Source: CAIKOD01 sp035505975
GTDB taxonomy: Archaea > Halobacteriota > Methanomicrobia > Methanomicrobiales > Methanospirillaceae
DNA length: 64,000 bases
Reading direction: 5' to 3'
Assembly: GCA_035505975.1 (NCBI GenBank)
Contig: DATJQJ010000012.1
Coordinates: 33,075-97,074 of the forward strand
Shown: in pieces, positions 1 to 8,649 of the stretch
Position numbering within the stretch: position 1 is the first letter of the stretch
Layout: the number at the start of each line of letters is the position of its first letter
Translations under genes and position numbers: made by a program
The notes under the pieces: model-generated
The model's database searches: none
What the model was told of the DNA's origin: nothing
Seen by the model: only the letters and a program-made list of their open reading frames with translations

Positions 1-2040
1 TTCTGCCAGCACGGCGATGCAGGTGAAGATGAGGATCACAAAAATCGGTATCAGGATGATGATTGTCGAGAGTTTCATCTCGTTAGGTTCGATCTTTTTC
101 CCAAGATATTCGGGAGTCCGGCCGACCATAAGGCCGGCAATGAACATTGCAATAATCGCGAAGACAAGCATCCCGTACAGGCCCGATCCTACCCCGCCAT
201 AGACGATTTCTCCGAGTTGTATGGCGAGCAGCTGGGCCATGCCGCCAAGGGGCATGAAGGAGTCGTGCATGGCATTTACCGCCCCGCACGAGGTCGAGGT
301 CGTTACGATGGAGAAGAACGAGGACGCAACGATCCCGAAACGTAACTCCTTCCCTTCCATATTCCCGCCCGGCTGGAGCGTTCCCGGGGATTGATCGACC
401 CCGAGCGGCGTGAAACCCGGGTTTCCCCCAACTTCCGACCAGATTGCGATGGAGACGAGGGGAATAAAAATCAACGTCATCGCAATGAGGAGTGCAATCC
501 CTTTCCGTTTCGAGCCGACCATCGATCCAAATGTATAGCAAAGGCTGGCCGATATCAGGAGAATCGACAACATCTCGATGAAATTAGCAAATGCCGACGG
601 ATTTTCGAACGGGTGCGCTGAATTGGCGTTGAAGAACCCGCCGCCGTTTGTCCCGAGCAGTTTGATCGAGATCTGTGAGGCCGCGGGTCCGAGCGGTATC
701 TGCTGTGCAGCCGCAAGAATGGTCCCGTTACCATCCCTTACGGGGTCGAGGAGCGGCACCGTTACAGGACCATTGAATGTCTGGACCGCCCCCTGGGAAA
801 CAAGCACCAGCGATACAATGAAGGCAATCGGCAGGAGGATAATGACACCCCGGACGATCAGGACCCAGTAATTGCCCAGTTTGTCCGTGGATTTCCTCGT
901 GAATGCATATATAAAAGCGATCACAATAGCGATCCCTGCCGAAGCCGAAAGGAAATTCTGGACTGCAAGCGCCATCATCTGGGTCAGATAGCTCATCGTA
1001 GTCTCGCCCGCATAAGCCTGCCAGTTGGTATTCGTGGCGAAACTTATCGCAGTGTTAAGCGCCAGGTCCCAGGGGACCGGGCCGGTTCCGAGTGGGTTTA
1101 AAGGGAGGTACTGCTGGAAACCCTCGAACAATAACACCGCTGCGATTCCGATCGTATGAAAGATGAGCATTGCGACCACGAAAGCCTTCCAGTCCATCTC
1201 TTCGGCGGTATTTATCCCGGAAATGCGATAAATCCAGGTCTCCAGCGGTCCGGTCAATGGTGACAGGAAGGTAGTCTCACCGGTATAAACCCGTGCGATG
1301 AATCGTCCGACAGGAACAATGAGCAATGCGAGCACCACGCCAAACAATATCAGCCAGGTCCAGTCGGTCGCCTTGATCCCGAATATCGTGACAGCGGGCT
1401 GGTTTCCGGGGGCCGGCAATGGAGTGACCGTAATCCTGCCGGCACTGAGTTCGTCTAGTTTGAGATTTAATTTAAGGATGTTGACCCGTGGCTCACCGAA
1501 AATGCCGAACTGCGGGCCCTCGGTCAGTTGGGCTATCAGGGCATCGACACTTCCCAAAGTGAGATTCCGTACCCGGGCGATCCTGGCAGCCTGGTAATAT
1601 GCCGCTGCAGGACTGATATGGGGATCGAGGCCGCTCCCTGAAGAGGTGACAAGGTCCACGGGGACCGGCAGGCTGTTCCCGGGGTCTGCGGCATGCAGCG
1701 CATCGATCCTGGACTGCACTTCATCAAACAGTGCAGGGTTTGTCGGTCCAAGGTTCGACCCGGTCGAGGGTTCAGGATTGTAGGGAGTGGGAGTGGTGGC
1801 GGAAAGGCGTCCCCAGAAATAGACGGGCGATGAAAAAGGCTGCCCGATTTGTTCTGACCCCACAACCGTCCCGTTCCTTATAATAAGGTCGCCGTTCGCC
1901 TGGCTGGGAAATGCCAGCTGGGCGACTGCAGTGACTGCGAGGGGGTAGATGACACCCGTAATAAGGGTCAGTAGCAGGAAAATGATAAATGCCGGTTTTA
2001 ATTGTTTTTTAACCGAATCTATGACCGTTGCAGGAATCAT
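1..2040 (-). CDS. kdpCA: KdpC-KdpA fusion, potassium-transporting ATPase subunits (3' end beyond window)
   Basis: One frame is open from the ATG at 2040 to the left edge (680 codons) and carries two Kdp subunits. Residues 1-198 are KdpC: one membrane segment near 16-40, then SPVYFWGRLS, SGSGLDPHISP and the usual C-terminal LKLNLKLDEL. After a linker of about 25 residues KdpA begins near 226. Its pore-loop signatures follow in order: TNTNWQAYAGE, GTNGGGFFNANSAHPFENP and TSCGAVNAMHDSF, then GRTPEYLGKK. By comparison with E. coli KdpA, about 130 residues lie past the edge. In the known KdpFABC pump KdpA selects K+ and KdpC assists; both act in the membrane for high-affinity uptake. A GAAGGAG at 2051-2057 supports the start. 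Subunit order (C before A) and the fusion are unusual. kdpB is not in view and may lie to the left. Confidence 0.93.
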   Translation of the reverse strand, partial: MIPATVIDSVKKQLKPAFIIFLLLTLITGVIYPLAVTAVAQLAFPSQANGDLIIRNGTVVGSEQIGQPFSSPVYFWGRLSATTPTPYNPEPSTGSNLGPTNPALFDEVQSRIDALHAADPGNSLPVPVDLVTSSGSGLDPHISPAAAYYQAARIARVRNLTLGSVDALIAQLTEGPQFGIFGEPRVNILKLNLKLDELSAGRITVTPLPAPGNQPAVTIFGIKATDWTWLILFGVVLALLIVPVGRFIARVYTGETTFLSPLTGPLETWIYRISGINTAEEMDWKAFVVAMLIFHTIGIAAVLLFEGFQQYLPLNPLGTGPVPWDLALNTAISFATNTNWQAYAGETTMSYLTQMMALAVQNFLSASAGIAIVIAFIYAFTRKSTDKLGNYWVLIVRGVIILLPIAFIVSLVLVSQGAVQTFNGPVTVPLLDPVRDGNGTILAAAQQIPLGPAASQISIKLLGTNGGGFFNANSAHPFENPSAFANFIEMLSILLISASLCYTFGSMVGSKRKGIALLIAMTLIFIPLVSIAIWSEVGGNPGFTPLGVDQSPGTLQPGGNMEGKELRFGIVASSFFSIVTTSTSCGAVNAMHDSFMPLGGMAQLLAIQLGEIVYGGVGSGLYGMLVFAIIAMFIAGLMVGRTPEYLGKKIEPNEMKLSTIIILIPIFVILIFTCIAVLAE

Positions 2041-2090
2041 TTGGAAGTTTCTCCTTCGGCTGTCTGTTGAAATAGGCATTAAAAAGTAAT

Positions 2091-2100
2091 GGTATAAATG
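2091..2100 (-). promoter_or_regulatory. Probable TATA box of kdpCA
   Basis: On the minus strand this reads CATTTATACC, a good archaeal TATA-like element about 50 nt upstream of the kdpCA ATG. That leaves room for a start site near 2065 and a short leader with the GAAGGAG ribosome-binding site. Inferred from sequence and spacing only. Confidence 0.45.
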
Positions 2101-2879
2101 CTATTCGGTACAATTTGGAAATTTATTCCTGCTTTATCGAGATATCGGCTGAAGGCTGATAAAACAGGACTCATTCTGGAAAATAAGCCAGATCAATCCT
2201 CAACAAAACAATCAGAACAGGCAGCCGCGATTATTGCAGGTCTAAATGTTAATATTCCTTTTATAGGAGAACCAGACTTCCATCCCGGAATAACAGCAAT
2301 CTGATCATTGTCGGTGGCGGGATGCCCGCCGGGTTGCTCGTATCGATTGCGATCAACCTCCCTCTCCCATACGTACCCCGGGGGTTCAATGCATCACCCC
2401 TGAAAGTACTTCCCTTGCCGAACCCGTCACCATTCTCTGCATGCCCGGGACATTCAAAGGAATTTATTGATTATTGATTCAATGCGGCAAAAAATTCCAG
2501 GAAATTAGGGAAATAATTTTCTTTCATCAGGGGGTTCCTTATCGCAATGGGTTTATCAATGCCCGGGACTGTTCTCCAGAATACTTTCATGGCAATCAGG
2601 ATGAAACAAAATTGCGCTGTAACAGACTTTCCTTCCGGCAAAAGGAAGACCCCCTTGTTTTTTTAGCTAATTTCACCGGCGGATTATATATTCGTTCAAT
2701 TTAAGTATATAATTACAAAATAATAGTTCACCTCTCCCGCAGATCATGGGCGAGCAATGGTGGAAACCTTCCCCATGATACGCCCAGGGGATCGGAGAGC
2801 GAAAGGAAGCCCTCTTCGGGGGATTACCTTATTAAAAATATGAGCGATAATACTATCAGATGATAATCCGGGGTGCGTA
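2101..2879. other. Intergenic region between kdpCA and pcn
   Basis: About 780 bases without a supported gene. Two open frames (2098-2304 and 2474-2704) lack ribosome-binding sites and recognisable protein character. The right end contains a TATA-like ATTAAAAATA at 2831-2840, suitably placed for the PCNA gene at 2880. I see no repeats or RNA genes here. Confidence 0.5.
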
Positions 2880-3623
2880 ATGTTAAAAGCAACAATTGAT
2901 GCAGATGTCCTAAAAGAATCCATCGATGCCATTTCTGCACTGGTTACTGAGTGCAGGCTCAATACTGACGAAAACGGGATCAGCACCCGCGTGGTCGACA
3001 CGGCAAATGTCGCAATGATCTCGCTGCTCCTGAAAAAAGAGGCATTCCAGTCCTTTGCTGCGACAAGGAGCGCCCTTGGGATCGATATTGCCAAAATGAA
3101 AAATATCTTTGGCATGATGGCGAAGAACGACATGATCACCCTCGAGCTCACCGATGACATTCACCGGATGCAGGTCAGTTTCCAGGGCTATCGTTACTCC
3201 ATCACCCTTCTCGACGAGAACACCATCAGGAAAGACCCAAGCCCCCCGACGATCGAACTTCCGGGTAAGGTCGCAATACCGGGAGCCGAATTAAATTCTG
3301 CAATCAAGGCTGCAGCGGTCGTTTCAGACAAGATCGCCCTGGGAATCGATCCTGCAAAACAGGTATTCTATATGTCAGCCGAAGGGGATACGGACCATAT
3401 AAGACGGGAATTTTCAAAGGATGAGATCACGTTTATCAACGGTGTCGAGGCAAAATCCCTTTTCTCCCTTGATTATCTGAAAGATATGGGAAAGGTCATG
3501 AGCCGGGCCGAAGAGGTGGAGATCAACCTCGGCACCGATCACCCCGTCCGGTTTTCCTTTGCCATCGCGAACGGAAACGGTCGCGTGGAATATCTCCTGG
3601 CACCCCGGATCGAGGCCGACTGA
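2880..3623 (+). CDS. pcn: DNA polymerase sliding clamp (PCNA)
   Basis: The 247-residue protein has the length and pattern of archaeal PCNA: MLKATIDADVLK at the N-terminus, the central region ending in DPSPPTIELPGK (interdomain connector), and a C-terminal strand VEYLLAPRIEAD. It forms the trimeric ring that tethers replicative polymerases, ligase and FEN1 to DNA. It is followed by the primase large subunit with a one-base overlap (TGATG at 3621-3625), so the two replication genes form a translationally coupled pair. An AT-rich TATA-like element lies at 2831-2840. Confidence 0.96.
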   Translation: MLKATIDADVLKESIDAISALVTECRLNTDENGISTRVVDTANVAMISLLLKKEAFQSFAATRSALGIDIAKMKNIFGMMAKNDMITLELTDDIHRMQVSFQGYRYSITLLDENTIRKDPSPPTIELPGKVAIPGAELNSAIKAAAVVSDKIALGIDPAKQVFYMSAEGDTDHIRREFSKDEITFINGVEAKSLFSLDYLKDMGKVMSRAEEVEINLGTDHPVRFSFAIANGNGRVEYLLAPRIEAD

Positions 3624-4783
3624 TGCGGGTCGCGATCGATGAAAAAGACTTTATAAAATATCCATTTTTAAAAGAATCCCAGAATTTCGTAGGAAGTTAT
3701 GCCGGTTCCCCCGAACAGTTCCTGACTTCACCACTTGGGAAAGCGGCGCTCGAAAACGCAACGGCCCGGATTATGTCGGCGGTCAGGAGCAGGTCAGATG
3801 CGGTACCTGTCCTTCCGGGATCGACCGACAGCGAGGGAGTCAGGATCGCGGTGGCAGGATACGCGGTGGCACGGATTATTGTCTCCTGCATGAAAGACCG
3901 GATGATCATCGACCGGCTTACGAGATACGAGTCCCAGCAGGCCTACGAATACCTCGTTGACGAAGACCAGGACAAGAAAAAGTATATCGCCCGGAGCCTT
4001 GGCCTCGACTTCGACACCCGCCGGATTCCACTCATCCCGTATATCGAACTGGTTTCGGGAATGCGGGAAGACCGCTGGCGACTGGTGAACCGGGACGTAT
4101 CCGAAGGTCTCGTCGATGTCAGGCAGCATGAGATCGATGACCTGCTCAGGGAACGGATCAGGGTTACCATCCACAGAAACCTCCCCATTCCCGTCCCTCC
4201 CGGGGTGTGCGAGCTTGTTTCCGCACAGGTATCGGCGATCGGCGCGGCAGAACAGGCCTATCTCCTCGAACAGTTCGGGGAGGTCGACGAAGAGTCTTTT
4301 CCCCCCTGTATGAATGCACTGATCATGGCACTTTCAGCAGGTACCAATATCTCGCATCCCGGAAGATTTGCGCTGACCTCGTTCCTCCACAACATCGGCA
4401 TGAACCCGACCGAGATTATCAACCTCTTCTGCAGGGCCCCGGATTTCGACATCAACCGCACGATGTACCAGGTCGAGCATATCTCGGGACGGGGTGGGAC
4501 GGAATATACTGCCCCTTCGTGTGCCGCAATGCGTACGACGGGTGTTTGTGTAAGGAAAGACCCTCTCTGCGACCGGATTAGCCATCCGTTGAGTTATTAC
4601 AAAGTGAAGAAAAAAAAAGTGAACAAGCAACCGGCACCTGCATCAGGTGATATGCCTGTTGATCGCAACGCCGGCCCCGCTCATGAGCACGACAAAGCAG
4701 GTAATGGCAAGGATATAAGCGACCCCGGCGGGAAGAACGACAGGGAGACCGATAAGAAGCAGCGTGAACAGGATGAAACCTGA
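3623..4783 (+). CDS. priL: DNA primase large subunit PriL
   Basis: PriL partners the catalytic PriS to make RNA primers. The C-terminal iron-sulfur domain is clear: four cysteines at 270, 300, 309 and 316, in contexts LFCRAP, PSCAAM, GVCVRK and LCDRISHPLSYY. Those four ligands hold a 4Fe-4S cluster in the archaeal/eukaryotic family. The start overlaps the PCNA stop by one base. The conserved domain ends around residue 325; a run of nine A (4610-4618) follows, then about 55 charged, low-complexity residues unlike a usual PriL end. One base fewer in the A-run would give an immediate TGA. A hydrophobic ORF lies antisense to this tail. The identity is firm; the last 55 residues are not. Confidence 0.93.
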   Translation: MRVAIDEKDFIKYPFLKESQNFVGSYAGSPEQFLTSPLGKAALENATARIMSAVRSRSDAVPVLPGSTDSEGVRIAVAGYAVARIIVSCMKDRMIIDRLTRYESQQAYEYLVDEDQDKKKYIARSLGLDFDTRRIPLIPYIELVSGMREDRWRLVNRDVSEGLVDVRQHEIDDLLRERIRVTIHRNLPIPVPPGVCELVSAQVSAIGAAEQAYLLEQFGEVDEESFPPCMNALIMALSAGTNISHPGRFALTSFLHNIGMNPTEIINLFCRAPDFDINRTMYQVEHISGRGGTEYTAPSCAAMRTTGVCVRKDPLCDRISHPLSYYKVKKKKVNKQPAPASGDMPVDRNAGPAHEHDKAGNGKDISDPGGKNDRETDKKQREQDET

Positions 4784-4819
4784 GAGCCCTACGGCCACAT
4801 CGAGAAGTCTTGGGTCCAT
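4643..4819 (-). CDS. Possible two-helix small membrane protein antisense to the priL tail
   Basis: A 58-codon frame starts MDPRLLDVAVG and ends AINRHIT, with two clean hydrophobic stretches (about 12-30 and 32-52) separated by LPAG. It lies opposite the charged C-terminal extension of PriL. Such an ORF may be a real small membrane protein, or an artefact: the reverse complement of Asp/Glu/Lys codons in this phase yields Val/Leu/Ile/Phe. No strong ribosome-binding site precedes the ATG. I favour it slightly because the PriL extension is itself atypical. No function can be proposed. Confidence 0.35.
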   Translation of the reverse strand: MDPRLLDVAVGLSGFILFTLLLIGLPVVLPAGVAYILAITCFVVLMSGAGVAINRHIT

Positions 4820-4924
4820 ACCATATATTTATCCGGAAACGCTTTATGGTTACCCATCGGAAGACCATTGATCGCTGGTGGACCGACTGGTCAGGTATAT
4901 CCGTCAAAGTTCGGAGGAATGTCC

Positions 4925-5467
4925 GTGAACAGTGAGAAACAGGAAATATTATCAAGGCTATCGTCCGCAGTATCAGACTTTTCCCGTTCCCTGAGCCCCG
5001 GGTATATCCCCGGCTGCGGTGCGGACATCGCATTTGCAAAGACCGTTGCCAGGGACGAGACCGATATCGCCTCGGTTGGAGGTAAGATTACCGCACCCGG
5101 AGGGGCGCTGGTCGCGGGAGACCCGGTCTTTGGCCAGGGAGGTGATACCGCAAAAATCCTCCTGACTGCAATGAAATTCGATCCCCTGATGAGAAGTACC
5201 GCAATAATTCGCTGCTCTCCGGACCTTGTAAGGAAATTAGACGAGTTATTTTTCGAGACCTGTTTTTTTAATCCGGAAAAGGAACCGCCCGGCATCAGCA
5301 CCATGGACTGGGGCGTGGCATCGTGCTGCCGGAATGGTGTACCCGATGTCATTTATAATACCGGTTCCCAACGATTTGAACCGATCGCACGATTTTTCGG
5401 GGAAGATCCTGTTGAAGTCGTAAATAGTATTATTATGGTAACAGGGCGAATAATAGATGCACATTGA
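4925..5467 (+). CDS. ThiN-domain protein (thiamine-phosphate synthase family), stand-alone
   Basis: The protein carries ThiN-family signatures: AMKFDPLMRS, STMDWG near the centre and VPDVIYNTGSQRFEP near the end, followed by FFGEDPVEVV. ThiN condenses HMP-diphosphate with thiazole phosphate to thiamine phosphate and is often fused to ThiD. Here it stands alone (about 180 residues), so it could be the synthase itself or a regulator-type paralogue. Start: GGAGGA at 4913-4918 touches an ATG at 4919 but sits 6 nt before an in-frame GTG at 4925, which I prefer. A TATA-like CATATATTTAT lies near 4821. S17e follows 13 nt downstream. Confidence 0.8.
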   Translation: MNSEKQEILSRLSSAVSDFSRSLSPGYIPGCGADIAFAKTVARDETDIASVGGKITAPGGALVAGDPVFGQGGDTAKILLTAMKFDPLMRSTAIIRCSPDLVRKLDELFFETCFFNPEKEPPGISTMDWGVASCCRNGVPDVIYNTGSQRFEPIARFFGEDPVEVVNSIIMVTGRIIDAH

Positions 5468-5480
5468 GAGGATTGACTTC

Positions 5481-5672
5481 ATGGGAATAAAGCCATCTTA
5501 TATCAAAACAACGGGTCTTGAACTCATTGTCAGGTTTTCTGACAGATTTACCAACAACTTTGATGAAAACAAGCAGGTCGTCACCGAGATGACCTCCATT
5601 TCAAGTAAAAGAGTAAGAAACCGGATTGCCGGATTCATTACACGGAAAATAAATACGGGAAGACATTCATAA
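5481..5672 (+). CDS. rps17e: 30S ribosomal protein S17e
   Basis: From the ATG at 5481 the 63-residue product begins MGIKPSYIKTTG and contains SKRVRNRIAGFITRK, the hallmark of archaeal/eukaryotic S17e. Extending to an earlier in-frame ATG at 5457 would add eight residues absent from the family and overlap the ThiN gene. A GAGAGG lies upstream of the chosen start. It is the first of a run of closely spaced genes leading into the lysine genes; dapA starts 8 nt after its stop. Confidence 0.93.
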   Translation: MGIKPSYIKTTGLELIVRFSDRFTNNFDENKQVVTEMTSISSKRVRNRIAGFITRKINTGRHS

Positions 5673-5680
5673 CCCTACAT

Positions 5681-6556
5681 ATGTTTGAGGGAGTTCTTCC
5701 TGCGATCGTAACCCCTTTTAAAAGAAATTCAACGATGGAGATTGACCTCGAAGGTTTGAGGTCGAACATCGCATTTCTCCTTGATCAGGGTATCCATGGT
5801 ATCGTCCCCTGCGGTTCCACCGGTGAATCGGCCACACTCAGCTTCGAAGAGCACGAGCAGGTCCTGGAAGTCACTATCGACACCGTCGATGGGAAGATCC
5901 CGGTGCTTGCCGGGACCGGGTCGAACAATACGGCGGAAGCGGTACGTCTGACCGAGGCCGCCAAGGACCTTGGCGCAGATGGCGCCCTCATCATCAGCCC
6001 GTACTATAACAAGCCCAACCGCTCGGGGCTGATCAAGCATTATACAAAACTTGCCGATATCGATATCCCGGTGGTCATGTATAATGTGCCAGGGAGGACC
6101 GGGCAGAATATGCTTCCCGACCTGGTGGCCGAGCTTGCTGCTCATCCGAATATCGTCGGGATCAAAGAAGCAAGCGGAGATGTGGCCCAGGTATCGCGGA
6201 TTATCGAGAGCACTCTTGATGAAGACTTCATGGTCCTCTCGGGCGACGACAACCTGACTCTCCCCATCCTGTGCCTCGGGGGAAGCGGTGTCATCTCGGT
6301 CGCGGCCAATGTGGAACCAGCGCGGATGGTCTCCATGTTCGACCATTTCTGTGAAGGGGAACTGGAAGATGCCCTTGAAGGACACTACGAGCTTTCGCCC
6401 CTCTTCCGGGCGATGTTTATCGACACGAACCCGATCCCGGTGAAAAAGGCCGTTGAACTCAGGGGACTTGCCGGAGGACCGGTCAGGCCGCCCCTGGACG
6501 ACCTCGATCCCGAAAAAACAGAAAAATTGCAGGAGGTCCTCGATACCTATGCCTAG
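5681..6556 (+). CDS. dapA: 4-hydroxy-tetrahydrodipicolinate synthase DapA
   Basis: A 291-residue TIM-barrel lyase that condenses aspartate semialdehyde with pyruvate, the first committed step of lysine/diaminopimelate synthesis. Visible signatures are GSTGES (about 45-50), YNVPGRTG with the catalytic Tyr at 134, and GIKEAS with the Schiff-base Lys at 162. Length is standard for the family. dapB begins inside its last codons (8-nt overlap) and asd follows shortly, so its substrate supplier and the next enzyme are in one operon. Confidence 0.96.
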   Translation: MFEGVLPAIVTPFKRNSTMEIDLEGLRSNIAFLLDQGIHGIVPCGSTGESATLSFEEHEQVLEVTIDTVDGKIPVLAGTGSNNTAEAVRLTEAAKDLGADGALIISPYYNKPNRSGLIKHYTKLADIDIPVVMYNVPGRTGQNMLPDLVAELAAHPNIVGIKEASGDVAQVSRIIESTLDEDFMVLSGDDNLTLPILCLGGSGVISVAANVEPARMVSMFDHFCEGELEDALEGHYELSPLFRAMFIDTNPIPVKKAVELRGLAGGPVRPPLDDLDPEKTEKLQEVLDTYA

Positions 6557-7328
6557 CGTGATCGTCTGCGGTGCTTTGGGACGCATGGGCACGACGATCG
6601 GGCGCATGGTGAACGAATCCTCGGACCTGGAACTTGCCGGTGGTGTCGACGTTCACTCAGGGCAGTTTTTCGGGAAAGAAGTCGTTAAGGCCTCCCATCT
6701 CGACGAATTTCTCAATAAGACGAAGCCTGATATCATGATCGATTTTACCGTGGCCGATGCCGCGGTAACGAATGTCAGATCTGCGGCGAAAAATGGTGCG
6801 GCATTGGTGATCGGCACGACGGGGTTTACCCCTGAACAGCGGATCGACATGGCAAAATCCATCGAAGGGCATGTTCCTGCTGTCATTTCAAGCAACTTCA
6901 GCATTGGCGTAAATATTTTCTGGCAGTTGATCAGGGAGGCAGCCCCGATGCTTGCCGAATACGATATCGAAGTCGTCGAGGCACACCATCGCTATAAAAA
7001 AGATGCCCCGAGCGGTACTGCAAAGACTATACTGCAGATCCTCGACGAATCGATCGGTGAGCGGAAGAAACAATATGGCAGGGAGGGGATCCGCGAGAGG
7101 GACAAGCAAGAGATCGGCGTGCATGTCATCAGGGGCGGAGATATCGTTGGAGATCACTCTGTGCTTTTCTCAGGAAATTTCGAGACCATTACCCTGGCTC
7201 ACCGCGCCTATGACAGGTCTGTATTCGCCCAGGGGGCCCTGCGGGCAGCAAGATGGGTATATAGAAAAGAACCGGGAATATACGGCATGAACGATGTGCT
7301 GGACCTTATTCCCGGAAGCTCCCGTTGA
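6549..7328 (+). CDS. dapB: 4-hydroxy-tetrahydrodipicolinate reductase DapB
   Basis: The enzyme reduces the DapA product with NAD(P)H. From ATG 6549 the protein (259 residues) starts with the nucleotide-binding CGALGRMG, and the catalytic segment HHRYKKDAPSGTA with the His and Lys pair is intact. An open frame extends about 100 bases upstream inside dapA, but the family N-terminus fixes the start at 6549, overlapping the dapA stop by 8 nt. Translational coupling is therefore likely. Confidence 0.95.
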   Translation: MPSVIVCGALGRMGTTIGRMVNESSDLELAGGVDVHSGQFFGKEVVKASHLDEFLNKTKPDIMIDFTVADAAVTNVRSAAKNGAALVIGTTGFTPEQRIDMAKSIEGHVPAVISSNFSIGVNIFWQLIREAAPMLAEYDIEVVEAHHRYKKDAPSGTAKTILQILDESIGERKKQYGREGIRERDKQEIGVHVIRGGDIVGDHSVLFSGNFETITLAHRAYDRSVFAQGALRAARWVYRKEPGIYGMNDVLDLIPGSSR

Positions 7329-7400
7329 CCACCGTCAGTATCACTATCGAAACTTTATTTATTCTTTTGACCGACATTATTAGGAATACGTGAGTGAGTT

Positions 7401-7574
7401 ATGACTGCAATTATTGAAGAAGACCGATGCACTGCCTGCGAGACCTGTGTGGACGAATGCCCTGCCCAGGCGATAACGATGAACAAGGACAAAGCGAACG
7501 TTAACAAGGAGATATGTGTCGATTGCGGGTCATGTGTCGATGTTTGCCCGTCAGAGGCCATCCATCTCGAATAA
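7401..7574 (+). CDS. Two-cluster 4Fe-4S ferredoxin
   Basis: A 57-residue protein with two classical binding motifs, CTACETCVDECP and CVDCGSCVDVCP, in the usual bacterial-type 2[4Fe-4S] ferredoxin layout and length. It would be a small soluble electron carrier. It lies between dapB and asd in the lysine gene run, 72 nt after dapB, with a TATA-like ACTTTATTTATT near 7350, so it may have its own promoter. Nothing in the DapA/DapB/Asd reactions needs ferredoxin, so its placement does not define its partner. Confidence 0.93.
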   Translation: MTAIIEEDRCTACETCVDECPAQAITMNKDKANVNKEICVDCGSCVDVCPSEAIHLE

Positions 7575-7620
7575 AAATCACACTCTTTAATTACTCCTAT
7601 GATATAGCTATTTTCCATCT

Positions 7621-8637
7621 ATGATCAATGTAGGAGTATTAGGCGCGACGGGCGCAGTGGGTCAGCGATTTGTGCAGCTCCTTGCTGACCATCCCTGGTT
7701 TCACTTAAAGGCACTGACCGCCTCGGACCGGAGCGCGGGAAAACTGTACCGGGACGTTGTCAACTGGAGGCTCGATGTCCCATTCCCTGAAAAGATAGGC
7801 GGTATCAGCATCAGTCCTACCGAAATCAGGAGCCTTAAGGACATCGACCTGGTCTTTTCTGCCCTGCCGGCCGAGATCGCAGGCGGGGTGGAATCCATGT
7901 GTGCCGAAGCCGGGATAGCTGTCTGCAGCAATGCGAGTTCCCACCGTATGGATACCAATGTCCCTCTTGTTGTTCCGGAAGTCAATCCCGAACACCTCGG
8001 GCTTATCGACGTACAACGGGACAAGGGAGGCGACGGGTTCATCGTTACTAATCCCAATTGTTCCACGATTATGCTCATGATGTCGCTGGCACCGATCAGG
8101 TCCTGCAGGTTTACCGATGTGCGGGTCGCGACCATGCAGGCAATCTCGGGTGCAGGATTTTCCGGTGTTCCAGCCATGGCGATTTATGACAATGTCATCC
8201 CCTATATCGGCAGCGAAGAACAAAAGATGGAGACTGAGTCTTTAAAAATTATGGGAACCCTTGACGGGTCCCGGATAAAGGACGCCCCGTTCTCAGTCAG
8301 CGCCAGCTGCCACCGCGTCCCGGTCATCGACGGGCATACCATGGCGGTGTGGGCAGATGTAAAGGAGGATGTCGGTTTGGTGAAAAAGATGTATCAAAAT
8401 TACAAACCGCCTATCAGCGGGCTCCCGACCCAGCCCGATCACTCGGTGCTCCTGCTTGACGATGACGACAGGCCCCAGCCCAGGCTTGACCGTCTCCGTG
8501 GGAACGGGATGACCGTCTCGGTCGGACGGGTCAGGCCAGGTCTCCGGTATGTGACCATGGGGCACAATACTATCAGGGGAGCTGCCGGAGCCTCAGTATT
8601 GAACGCCGAACTTATCCATTCCCGTAAGTATCTCTAG
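7621..8637 (+). CDS. asd: Aspartate-semialdehyde dehydrogenase
   Basis: Reduces aspartyl phosphate to aspartate semialdehyde, the branch point for lysine, threonine and methionine. The 338-residue protein starts with GVLGATGAVGQRF (NADP-binding), has the catalytic Cys in TNPNCSTIM and the active-site His region SCHRVPVIDGHT; these match the archaeal/fungal-type ASADH. It feeds DapA encoded upstream. Alba follows 12 nt downstream, so the two may share a transcript. Confidence 0.95.
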   Translation: MINVGVLGATGAVGQRFVQLLADHPWFHLKALTASDRSAGKLYRDVVNWRLDVPFPEKIGGISISPTEIRSLKDIDLVFSALPAEIAGGVESMCAEAGIAVCSNASSHRMDTNVPLVVPEVNPEHLGLIDVQRDKGGDGFIVTNPNCSTIMLMMSLAPIRSCRFTDVRVATMQAISGAGFSGVPAMAIYDNVIPYIGSEEQKMETESLKIMGTLDGSRIKDAPFSVSASCHRVPVIDGHTMAVWADVKEDVGLVKKMYQNYKPPISGLPTQPDHSVLLLDDDDRPQPRLDRLRGNGMTVSVGRVRPGLRYVTMGHNTIRGAAGASVLNAELIHSRKYL

Positions 8638-8649
8638 GGGGGTTACCTG

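Noticed and set aside
2098..2304. 68-codon open frame upstream of kdpCA
   Set aside because: Overlaps the kdpCA promoter, has no ribosome-binding site and shows no domain-like pattern; likely chance.
2474..2704. 76-codon open frame before pcn
   Set aside because: No ribosome-binding site and irregular composition; ends in the pcn upstream region.
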